The position numbers and the translations under genes were made by a program. The notes beneath the pieces are model-generated. The model was not told the origin of the DNA, ran no database searches, and worked only from the letters and a program-made list of their open reading frames with translations. A DNA stretch of 33,195 bases from assembly GCA_030028905.1 (NCBI GenBank), contig JALDYZ010000025.1:1-33195 (forward strand). Reading direction: 5' to 3'. This document shows positions 19,359-25,910 of the stretch, in pieces. Positions within the stretch are counted from its first letter, which is position 1, and the number at the start of each line of letters is the position of its first letter. The DNA is from Ferirhizobium litorale. GTDB taxonomy: Bacteria; Pseudomonadota; Alphaproteobacteria; Rhizobiales; Rhizobiaceae.

Positions 19359-20828
19359 ATGACGACCGCCATTCTGTCCATTGACCAAGGCACCACGAAT
19401 TCCAAGGCCGTCCTGGTCTCGACTGCCGGCGAGATCCTGGCCCGTGGCAGCTCGCCGGTCGGCATCGAATACCCGCAGCCGGGCTGGGTCGAACAAAGCC
19501 CGCTTCGCATCTGGCAGTCCGTTCAGGAGGCGATTGCCGCCTGCCTGCACGCCGGTCCCGCGGTCGACATCCTCGGCATCGCGATTTCCAACCAGCGCGA
19601 ATCCGTCACGGTTTGGGACACAGCGACAGGAAAACCGGTCGGCCCGGTGGTGAGCTGGCAATGCCGCCGCAGCGCTCCGGCCTGCGCCGAGCTGGTTGCC
19701 GCCGGCCATGCCGCACGCGTGCAGGCGCTCACCGGCCTTCCCATCGACCCGATGTTTCCCGGACCGAAGATGAAGTGGCTGCTCGATCGCGTGCCCGCCG
19801 GCAGCACGGTGCGGCTCGGCACTATCGACGCCTGGCTGATCCATTGCTTCACGGATGGCGCCGTCCACGCATGCGACGCCGCCAACGCCGCCCGAAGCCA
19901 GCTCTACGACCTCAACCGGCAGGCCTGGAGCGACGAGCTCTGCGATCTCTTCGGCGTGCCGAAATCCGCCTTGCCCGAGGTCCGCGACAGCGCCGCCCGC
20001 TTCGGGGTGACGAGGAACGTGCCGGGACTTAGGGACGGCATCCCGATTGCCTCGGCCATCGGCGACAGTCATGCCGCCCTCTTCGGCCACGGCGCATTCA
20101 ATCCCGGCGACGGCAAGGTGACATTCGGCACCGGCTCGTCGATCATGACGACCCTGCCGCGCTTTATCGCGCCGGAGCAGGGCATCACCACAACGATCGC
20201 CTGGTCGATCGGCGGAAAGCCCACTTATGCCTTCGAAGGCAACATACTGGTCTCGGCCGCTGCCCTGCCCTGGATGGCCGAGATGCTCGGCCTGCCGGAT
20301 GTGCAGGCGCTGACCGATCTTGCCGAGACCGCTGAACCCGGTGGGCCCGGATTTGTCCCGGCTTTCGTCGGCCTCGGCGCGCCCTACTGGCAATCCGATG
20401 CGCGGGCCTTGTTCTCCGGCATTTCCTTCAACACCACACGCGCCCAAATGGCGCGCGCGGTGACCGATTCCATGGCCTTCCAGGTCCATGACGTCTTCAA
20501 GGCGATGTCCGTGCAATCGCCGACACCGCTCGGGCACCTCTATGCCGACGGCGGGCCGAGCCGGAACAGCTTCCTCATGCAGTGTGTCGTCGATACGCTG
20601 AACCATGTCATCACCCAATGCGACGCGCCCGAGGCGTCAGCCCTTGGAGCAGCCTATCTCGCCGGTCTTTCGCTGGGGGTTTGGCCGGATCTGGCCGTGA
20701 TCACCGCGCTGCCACGCGCCGGCAATCCCATCGCTCCGCGTGTTTCCGACGCCACAGATCGCCTTCTGGTTTGGCAGGACGCGATCTACCGCTCGACCGT
20801 CCCGAGTCCATCAACTATGAGTGAATAA
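19359..20828 (+). CDS. FGGY-family carbohydrate kinase; candidate D-apulose kinase
   Basis: A 489-residue kinase of the FGGY (glycerol/xylulose kinase) family that phosphorylates a sugar or polyol with ATP in the cytoplasm. The N-terminal ATP loop is IDQGTTNSKAVL (residues 8-19). The substrate-side ISNQRESVTVWD and PVVSWQCRRS resemble the glycerol-kinase branch. The catalytic Asp is likely Asp236 in IGDSHAALFGHG, where glycerol kinase has GDQQ. GTGSSIMT and the C-terminal YADGGPSRNSFLMQ complete the fold. The changes around Asp236 argue against plain glycerol kinase. It lies 80 bp after the transketolase pair, so a ketose substrate is likely. In a D-apiose pathway it would make D-apulose 4-phosphate. 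Confidence 0.88.
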   Translation: MTTAILSIDQGTTNSKAVLVSTAGEILARGSSPVGIEYPQPGWVEQSPLRIWQSVQEAIAACLHAGPAVDILGIAISNQRESVTVWDTATGKPVGPVVSWQCRRSAPACAELVAAGHAARVQALTGLPIDPMFPGPKMKWLLDRVPAGSTVRLGTIDAWLIHCFTDGAVHACDAANAARSQLYDLNRQAWSDELCDLFGVPKSALPEVRDSAARFGVTRNVPGLRDGIPIASAIGDSHAALFGHGAFNPGDGKVTFGTGSSIMTTLPRFIAPEQGITTTIAWSIGGKPTYAFEGNILVSAAALPWMAEMLGLPDVQALTDLAETAEPGGPGFVPAFVGLGAPYWQSDARALFSGISFNTTRAQMARAVTDSMAFQVHDVFKAMSVQSPTPLGHLYADGGPSRNSFLMQCVVDTLNHVITQCDAPEASALGAAYLAGLSLGVWPDLAVITALPRAGNPIAPRVSDATDRLLVWQDAIYRSTVPSPSTMSE

Positions 20829-20836
20829 AAATTCAC
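20821..20836. promoter_or_regulatory. Inverted repeat overlapping the kinase stop, candidate operator
   Basis: GTGAATAAAAATTCAC is a perfect inverted repeat with 6-bp arms and a 4-bp spacer. It overlaps the kinase stop codon and lies 14 bp before the regulator start. It contains TGAATAAA, the complement of the TTTATTCA core repeated in the 17.3-17.5 kb divergent promoter region. An autoregulatory site for the SorC-type regulator is a reasonable inference. Confidence 0.45.
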
Positions 20837-20850
20837 TGCTGGAGGACCTT

Positions 20851-21801
20851 ATGGGACGGCTCAACGAGCTGAGATTGATCGCCCGAATTGCCCAGATGTA
20901 CCATTTGGAGGGCAAGCGGCAGGCGGAGATCGCCGACACAATGCATATGTCGCAGGCGACCGTTTCGCGCATGCTGAAGCGGGCTGAACAGGAAGACATC
21001 GTACGCACGACCGTCATCCCCCCGGCCGGCACCTTCGCGGATCTGGAGACCGCATTGCGCGACCGCTATGGCCTGACCGAAGCTATCGTCATCGATTGTT
21101 CCGAGGACCGCGATGGCGCCGTCATGGCTCGCATCGGCGAGGCGGCCGCCCACTTTTTCGAAGTCACCCTTCAGCAGGACGAAATCGTCGGCGTCTCCAG
21201 CTGGAGCCAGACGATCCTGCGCATGGTCGACAATATCCACCCGCTCAAAAGCGCCAAGGCCAAGTACGTCGTGCAGATCCTCGGCGGCATGGGCGACGCG
21301 TCCGTCCAGACCCATGCCACGCAGCTGACCGCGCGTCTTGCCAGGCTCACCGGCGGCGAGCCGCGGCTCCTCTTCGTCCAGGGTATCACCTCCTCGCGCG
21401 AGGCGAAGCTCGTCATGCTGGCCGATCCGGTGGTGCGCGAGACGATGGACCTGTTTGGCCGCCTCAGCCTCGCGATCGTCGGTATCGGTGCCGTCGAGCC
21501 CTCCGAGCTTCTTGCCCGCTCGGGCAACACGTTTTCCCGCCAGGAAATGGCGATGCTCCACGAAGCCGGCGCGGTTGGCGAGATTTCCTACCGCTTCTTC
21601 GACAAGGACGGAAAGCCGGTCGAAACCCCGCTCAACGAGCGTGTCATCGGCATTTCGCTGGAGGAGTTACGCAAGACCAACCGCGTCATGGCGCTCGCGG
21701 GCGGAGAATCAAAGACCCAGGCCATCGCCGGCGCCCTAAAGCTGGGCGTCATCGATGTGTTCGTCACCGACAAGTTCACAGCAGCCCGGCTCACGGCCTG
21801 A
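20851..21801 (+). CDS. SorC/DeoR-type sugar-binding transcriptional regulator
   Basis: A 316-residue regulator. Residues 1 to about 55 form a helix-turn-helix (GKRQAEIADTMHMSQATVSR). Residues about 60-315 are the SorC sugar-binding domain (Sugar-bind), with GVSSWSQTILRMVDNI, VVQILGGMGDASVQTHATQL and the C-terminal VMALAGGESKTQAIAGALKL. The ATG at 20851 has a GGAGG site 5 bp upstream and is preferred over the in-frame GTG at 20821 inside the kinase stop region. SorC proteins sense phosphorylated sugars. Its place between the kinase and an SDR gene suggests it controls this catabolic operon and perhaps the divergent transporter. Confidence 0.92.
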   Translation: MGRLNELRLIARIAQMYHLEGKRQAEIADTMHMSQATVSRMLKRAEQEDIVRTTVIPPAGTFADLETALRDRYGLTEAIVIDCSEDRDGAVMARIGEAAAHFFEVTLQQDEIVGVSSWSQTILRMVDNIHPLKSAKAKYVVQILGGMGDASVQTHATQLTARLARLTGGEPRLLFVQGITSSREAKLVMLADPVVRETMDLFGRLSLAIVGIGAVEPSELLARSGNTFSRQEMAMLHEAGAVGEISYRFFDKDGKPVETPLNERVIGISLEELRKTNRVMALAGGESKTQAIAGALKLGVIDVFVTDKFTAARLTA

Positions 21802-21850
21802 TCTCTATGGGATCGGTTTTTGGTCGGCTGCGCATTCTGGAGGAAAGACC

Positions 21851-22636
21851 ATGAGACGTTATGCTGGCCAGACGGTTTTCGTCACCGGGGGTAACAAGGG
21901 AATCGGGCGCGGCATCGCCAAGCGCTTTGCCGATGAGGGCGCCAAGGTCGCCATCGCCGCGATCGAGAAGGATACTGCTGAGGCCGCCGGAGCTCTGGCA
22001 CAGGAAACCGGCACCGACGTGATCGGCCTCGCACTGGATGTGACCGACGCCAAGGCGGTGCAGGAAGCTTATGGCGAGGCCGAGGCGAAACTCGGCGCCA
22101 TTTCTGTCTCCGTCCAGAATGCAGGCGTCATCACCATCGCCAAGGTGCAGGACCTGACCGAGCGCGAATGGGACCTCAACCTCGACGTCAACACCAAGGG
22201 CGTCTTCCTGTGCTGCCAGGAGGCGATCCGCCGCTTCCGCGCTAGCGGCACCAAGGGCCGACTGATCAACACGGCCTCCGGCCAGGCCCGGCAGGGCTTC
22301 ATATACACACCGCACTACGCCGCCTCGAAATTCGGTGTTGTTGGCCTGACCCAGAGCCTTGCCAAGGAACTCGCCCGCGAAGGTATCACAGTGAACGCGA
22401 TTTGCCCCGGCATTATTCACACCGAGATGTGGGACTACAACGACCGCGTCTGGGGCCAAATGCTTGGCGAGTACGGCCCCGGCGAACTGATGGCCGAATG
22501 GGTCGAAGGCATCCCCATGGGCCGCGCCGGCACACCCGCAGAGGTCGGCGCCCTTGTCGCCTTCCTTGCTTCGGATGATGCTCGCTACATCACTGGCCAG
22601 ACGATTAACGTCGATGGCGGATTGATCATGTCCTGA
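21851..22636 (+). CDS. Short-chain dehydrogenase/reductase (SDR), sugar or polyol type
   Basis: A 261-residue classical SDR: TGGNKGIG (residues 12-19), NAG (90-92), Ser in TASG near 141-143, and YAASK (Tyr156, Lys160), ending ITGQTINVDGGLIMS. The ATG at 21851 follows GGAGGAAAG. It resembles NAD-dependent polyol dehydrogenases (galactitol/sorbitol/threitol type) that oxidise sugar alcohols to ketoses, though the substrate is not determined by sequence. It is the last gene of the plus-strand operon, 49 bp after the SorC regulator. It could feed a ketose to the kinase from a polyol, parallel to the isomerase route. Confidence 0.88.
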   Translation: MRRYAGQTVFVTGGNKGIGRGIAKRFADEGAKVAIAAIEKDTAEAAGALAQETGTDVIGLALDVTDAKAVQEAYGEAEAKLGAISVSVQNAGVITIAKVQDLTEREWDLNLDVNTKGVFLCCQEAIRRFRASGTKGRLINTASGQARQGFIYTPHYAASKFGVVGLTQSLAKELAREGITVNAICPGIIHTEMWDYNDRVWGQMLGEYGPGELMAEWVEGIPMGRAGTPAEVGALVAFLASDDARYITGQTINVDGGLIMS

Positions 22637-22666
22637 GGGTGATTCCCGCAGTTAGCGTCGGGATAT

Positions 22667-22689
22667 GTGCGCCGACTACTTTGGCGCAC
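22667..22689 (+). terminator. Hairpin downstream of the catabolic operon, possible weak terminator
   Basis: GTGCGCC (22667-22673) pairs perfectly with GGCGCAC (22683-22689) across a 9-nt loop, 30 bp after the SDR stop. No T tract follows, so it is not a standard intrinsic terminator. It could still stabilise the transcript end or assist termination. Confidence 0.3.
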
Positions 22690-22802
22690 CGTCTTGAACC
22701 ACGATTCGAATGCCAGCCTGGCTTCCATCGGGGCAACCGCGGACCGCGGCAATAGTTGGAGAATCTAACACAAGTGCATCACGCCGGGTTGAGGATAGGG
22801 GA

Positions 22803-22989
22803 TCACCCCGCTTCCTGCAAATGCGCCATGAACACCTCGGCCGGCGTCCTGTAGCCGAGTCACCTTCGCGGCTGATCGTTGAGATGGCGGGCGAGTTGGG
22901 TGAGGTCTCGCTATGACACGGCTGCCAGATCGGTATCGCCTGGCATGAAGCGGCGAATGCGCTTGTTGGCGTTTTCCACCGCACCCTTT
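22803..22989 (-). pseudogene. IS30-family transposase relic, C-terminal fragment
   Basis: About 62 codons of the C-terminal end of an IS30-type transposase. GAVENANKRIRRFMPGDTDL is the conserved region around the catalytic Glu, then RDLTQLARHLNDQPRR, LGYRTPAEVFMAHLQEAG and a stop. Two in-frame stops interrupt it (after LAAVS and after QPRR), and the N-terminal two thirds are absent. It is a dead fragment joined directly to an unrelated truncated frame at about 22990. Confidence 0.7.
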
Positions 22990-23220
22990 TGACTCTAGCA
23001 AGCGTGCGAAACAGGCAGCTTCAAACTGGACGTCGCAGCGTCCGAACTCGGTCTCGGCTTCAAAGGCGGCAATCGTCGTCTGGATCCGACGCTTGCGCAT
23101 CTGATCGACAGTGTAGGCTTCATAGGCAGGCGGCAACGTGATCATGGCAGGAGCGAACGCAAGCGACTTTCGCGCCTCTGCACCCGGCGGTGCGGCGCTT
23201 TCCCTCCAATATGAATTCAT
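22990..23220 (-). pseudogene. Truncated gene of unknown function
   Basis: A frame starts at ATG 23220 and reads about 77 residues, with LAFAPAMITLPPAYEAYTVD, QMRKRRIQTTIAAFEAETEF and GRCDVQFEAACFARLLES. It then runs into the IS30 fragment. The charged, helical composition looks like real coding sequence, but I do not recognise the family. It diverges from the recombinase gene at 23295. I infer that the IS30 element or a later deletion removed its 3' part. Confidence 0.4.
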
Positions 23221-23294
23221 AACCGCCGCGCCTGTCGACGCTGCAAAACGACTGATAAGTTTGCATTATCGTTCGTTTTTTCCATTATAGAGAA

Positions 23295-24452
23295 ATGAGC
23301 CGAATCGCCGACGAAATCAGCCAAAATCACCCCCGGAAGACCTCTGCTCCGCCGCTCAGCATGGCGGTTTCCGGAGATGTTTCCGCGGCAGAGGTGTCGG
23401 CCGCGCTCCCCTCCCCGCTCGTCAACGCAAACTCCGCCCTGCCGGCCCACTTGCGAGACCTGACCGATCGCGCCCGTGGCTACATCGAGGCGGCCAGTTC
23501 CGCCAACACGCGGCGCGCCTATGCCAGCGACTGGAAGCATTTTACCGACTGGTGCCGGCGCTCCAACCTGTCCCCCCTCCCCCCGAATCCACATGTCGTC
23601 GGCCTCTACATCACCGCCTGTGCCAGTGGCGCCGCCTCCGGCAGTGCCACTGGCACGACGACGCGCGGCGCCAAACCGAGTTCGGTCGCAACCATCGAGC
23701 GGCGGCTGTCGGCGATCGTCTGGAATTATTCCCAGCGCGGCGAAAAACTGGATCGCAAGGATCGCGCCATCGCTACCGTGCTCGCCGGCATCCGCAACCG
23801 CCACGCCGCCCCGCCGCTGCAGAAGGACGCGATCCTCCCCGAGGACCTGATCGCCATGCTCGAGACCCTCGATCGTGGAACGCTGCGTGGCCTGCGCGAC
23901 CGCGCCATGCTGCTTCTTGGTTTTGCCGGCGGCCTGCGCCGCTCGGAGATCGTCGGCCTCGATTGCGGTCGCGACCAGAGCGAAGACGGCCGTGGCTGGA
24001 TCGAAATTCTCGACAAGGGCCTGCTGCTGACGCTGCGCGGCAAGACCGGCTGGCGCGAGGTTGAGGTTGGCCGTGGCTCGGCCCCCTCCACCTGCCCGGT
24101 CGATGCGGTCGAGACCTGGATAAAATTCGCGAAGATCGCGAAGGGCCCCTTCTTCCGCCGCGTGCGCGGCCAGGGCAAGGATGTGGGGCCGGAGCGGCTG
24201 AACGACCAGGAGGTTGCCCGGCTGGTCAAGCGCACGGCGCTCGCCGCCGGTGTGCGCGGTGATCTCACCCAGGGCGAACGGGCAAAGAAGTTTTCCGGCC
24301 ATTCGCTGCGCGCCGGCCTCGCCTCCTCGGCCGAGGTCGACGAACGCCACGTGCAAAAGCAGCTCGGCCATGCCTCAGCCGAAATGACCCGAAAATACCA
24401 GCGCCGGCGCGACCGCTTCCGGGTGAATTTGACAAAAGCGGCCGGGCTTTAA
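23295..24452 (+). CDS. Tyrosine recombinase / site-specific integrase
   Basis: A 385-residue integrase that cuts and rejoins DNA through a covalent tyrosine intermediate. The N-terminal core-binding domain covers about residues 50-150 (YIEAASSANTRRAYASDWKH). The catalytic domain contains Arg215 (GGLRRSEIVGL), a probable Lys250 (LRGKTGW), His336 and Arg339 (GHSLRAG), His359 (QLGHAS) and nucleophile Tyr368 (RKYQRR), so the active-site set is complete. No phage genes and no att repeats were seen nearby, and it lies about 1.5 kb from the replication cassette. It may resolve replicon multimers or be left from an integrated element. Confidence 0.93.
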   Translation: MSRIADEISQNHPRKTSAPPLSMAVSGDVSAAEVSAALPSPLVNANSALPAHLRDLTDRARGYIEAASSANTRRAYASDWKHFTDWCRRSNLSPLPPNPHVVGLYITACASGAASGSATGTTTRGAKPSSVATIERRLSAIVWNYSQRGEKLDRKDRAIATVLAGIRNRHAAPPLQKDAILPEDLIAMLETLDRGTLRGLRDRAMLLLGFAGGLRRSEIVGLDCGRDQSEDGRGWIEILDKGLLLTLRGKTGWREVEVGRGSAPSTCPVDAVETWIKFAKIAKGPFFRRVRGQGKDVGPERLNDQEVARLVKRTALAAGVRGDLTQGERAKKFSGHSLRAGLASSAEVDERHVQKQLGHASAEMTRKYQRRRDRFRVNLTKAAGL

Positions 24453-24460
24453 AAAAGCCC
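24444..24460. terminator. Possible bidirectional terminator hairpin
   Basis: GGGCTTT (24444-24450) and AAAGCCC (24454-24460) form a short hairpin overlapping the recombinase stop. It lies 19 bp past the convergent antitoxin gene's stop. The A/T pairs at the top of the stem give a weak T run on either strand. The position between convergent genes supports termination, but the T tail is not classical. Confidence 0.4.
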
Positions 24461-24478
24461 TCCCCCACCGTGGCTCGC

Positions 24479-24805
24479 TCAGATCTTTGAACCATGTCGG
24501 GATCGTTCCGCGATGCTGGAAAGATCGACTTTCTTACCTGCGACGTCCGCAACGATCTTCAAGGTGCCGCCGAGGGATTCGACATAATCGCGAAGCGTCG
24601 ATAGTTTCATGTCGGCGCGCTTCTCCAGTCTTGAGACGTTGGTCTGCTTGAAGCCGGTCCCGGCAGACACGTCTTCCTGTGTCCGTCCCGCGAGTGCCCG
24701 CAATTCACGCAGATTGTGCGCCGTGACAAGCTCGTCGGCACGCTTTGCTACGGCGCGCTGTTCATCCTCAGGAAGCGTCTGTGTCAGCTTATCGAGATCA
24801 TCCAT
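24479..24805 (-). CDS. XRE-family antitoxin (HigA-like)
   Basis: A 108-residue protein with an XRE-type helix-turn-helix at about residues 33-60 (LRALAGRTQEDVSAGTGFKQ then TNVSRLEKR) and a short C-terminal dimer part. It overlaps the upstream toxin gene by 8 bp (24798-24805). Toxin-first order is typical of higBA-type pairs. Such antitoxins bind and neutralise the partner and repress their own promoter. The location next to the replication cassette fits a plasmid-stabilising role. Confidence 0.85.
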   Translation of the reverse strand: MDDLDKLTQTLPEDEQRAVAKRADELVTAHNLRELRALAGRTQEDVSAGTGFKQTNVSRLEKRADMKLSTLRDYVESLGGTLKIVADVAGKKVDLSSIAERSRHGSKI

Positions 24806-25163
24806 GTTTCTTCTCCAACTCGCTCAAATGCTCGTCGTATCGTTTGTCAGCCAGGTCGATCAGCCGCTTGTAGAAAAGTTTCTGGCTCACACCGCTCTTC
24901 GGACCACCGCAGAGAACCACAGCCTTTCGCTCCGGATCGAAGGCAAAGGCGAACCGCCATTGCACCTTCAACACCTTGACGCGCAGTTCTTTCATGTTCG
25001 CGTGTCTGGAGCCCTCGAGCGTGTCGACCTCAGGCCGTCCCAGTCGAAAGCCCTTTTCGCGAAGCAGCACCAAATGCGCGAGCAATTCAACCCGAACATC
25101 AGCTGGAAGGTCTGTGATCTCGCCCTTAAAGCGCTCATGAAACAAGACCTTCCATTCCGTCAT
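24798..25163 (-). CDS. RelE/HigB-superfamily toxin
   Basis: A 121-residue basic protein of the RelE/ParE superfamily (phage-derived Gp49/HigB-like branch). It shows a typical substrate-binding pattern in LGRPEVDTLEGSRHANMKEL and RFAFAFDPERKAVVLCGG, then a basic C-terminal helix (KLFYKRLIDLADKRYDEHL). Members usually cut mRNA at the ribosome. It is the first gene of the pair, translationally linked to the antitoxin. A long inverted repeat just upstream of its ATG is the likely operator. Confidence 0.85.
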   Translation of the reverse strand: MTEWKVLFHERFKGEITDLPADVRVELLAHLVLLREKGFRLGRPEVDTLEGSRHANMKELRVKVLKVQWRFAFAFDPERKAVVLCGGPKSGVSQKLFYKRLIDLADKRYDEHLSELEKKHG

Positions 25164-25165
25164 TT

Positions 25166-25199
25166 TATATCCTGAATGATATAGATACTGTGGGATATA
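25166..25199. promoter_or_regulatory. Inverted repeat, likely toxin-antitoxin operator/promoter
   Basis: TATATCC (25166-25172) and GGATATA (25193-25199) are perfect complements separated by 20 bp of AT-rich sequence that includes TGATATAGATAC. The element begins 2 bp before the toxin start codon. This is the expected place for antitoxin autoregulation. Confidence 0.55.
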
Positions 25200-25227
25200 T
25201 AGTCCACGTTTCCACGCGGGGCAATGG

Positions 25228-25410
25228 ACGACTACGATCGAAAGCCGCAGTGATTTCGCTCAATGGGCGATCGAGCGGGCCAGCGCCATCGTCGCCGAGC
25301 AGGGCGGCAATCTGGCACTCGCAGCACGCGACAGCGGTGACGACAAGATCGTTGAGGCGGCCAACGCATTGGACCAGGCGGTCTTCGACACCCTGATGGC
25401 CGAGGACTGA
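25228..25410 (+). CDS. Small hypothetical protein with apparent ACG start
   Basis: This 60-codon frame has strongly protein-like composition: TTIESRSDFAQWAIERASAI, then VAEQGGNLALAARDSGDDKI, ending TLMAED. There is no ATG, GTG or TTG at its beginning. The first plausible codon is ACG at 25228, as if an ATG had mutated. Overlapping frames with ATG either stop within a few codons or give low-complexity sequence. It is divergent from the toxin gene. It may be a decayed gene or one using a rare start. Function unknown. Confidence 0.35.
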   Translation, partial: TTTIESRSDFAQWAIERASAIVAEQGGNLALAARDSGDDKIVEAANALDQAVFDTLMAED

Positions 25411-25429
25411 AAAACCGGCCCACCCCGCC

Positions 25430-25873
25430 TCAGCTCTTGAAGCGATCGAACGCCGTCAGTTGACGCATCGGCGGGTTGGCGTCGTAGCGATAGGTCTCGC
25501 TGCGCAGCCACGACAGCTCCCCGTCCAGATCTGCCTCGCCGACCTCGGTCCACCAGGCTTTGGGACGGCCGTCGCTGACGTCCGACCAGCGATAGCCACT
25601 CGCCTTCAACTGATCCTTCAGCTCGAAGGGACTGTATTCGGCATAGATGCGCACCCGCGAACGCTGGCTGGCGTCGAAAAGTTCAGCAAACGGCGAGCGG
25701 ACATGTGGTCGCGGCTGCAGTTTGGTCAGCACCCGATAGCGACCCGTCGCCAGCAGCAGCCGCACCATTTCCGCTTCCTGGATGTCGGCCGGAAGCCGGG
25801 TTGTCCCACGCTCCCGCTTCACCGGTTCCGAAGCCGGATCAAACATGTCGTACTGCACCGCCATTTGCCTCAA
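25430..25873 (-). CDS. Hypothetical plasmid protein; resembles C-terminal tail of a DnaQ-like exonuclease
   Basis: A 147-residue protein encoded 37 bp downstream of repC in the same direction. The second half, with VRIYAEYSPFELKDQLKASG and YRWSDVSDGRPKAWWTEV, resembles a C-terminal extension I associate with alphaproteobacterial 3'-5' exonuclease (DNA polymerase III epsilon-like) proteins. The exonuclease domain itself is absent. The fragment may be a stand-alone module or a relic of such a gene. The N-terminus is short and charged with no signal peptide. Function is not assigned. Confidence 0.6.
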   Translation of the reverse strand: MRQMAVQYDMFDPASEPVKRERGTTRLPADIQEAEMVRLLLATGRYRVLTKLQPRPHVRSPFAELFDASQRSRVRIYAEYSPFELKDQLKASGYRWSDVSDGRPKAWWTEVGEADLDGELSWLRSETYRYDANPPMRQLTAFDRFKS

Positions 25874-25910
25874 CCTCGCAATTGCCTCAGTGCCCTGTCC
25901 GAGCGTCGTC

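Noticed and set aside
18789-20618. 609-codon open frame on the minus strand
   Set aside because: It is antisense to the transketolase B and FGGY kinase genes, whose motifs are clear. Its translation is Arg/Gly/Asp-rich with no domain.
19359-20828. Plain glycerol kinase (glpK)
   Set aside because: The active-site GDQQ of glycerol kinase is replaced by GDSH, and the neighbours point to a ketose pathway. Family resemblance alone is not enough.
23217-24371. 384-codon minus-strand frame
   Set aside because: Antisense to the tyrosine recombinase, which has all catalytic residues.
23295-24452. Prophage or integrative element carrying the recombinase
   Set aside because: No phage structural, excision or att-like sequences were seen, and the neighbours are plasmid maintenance genes.
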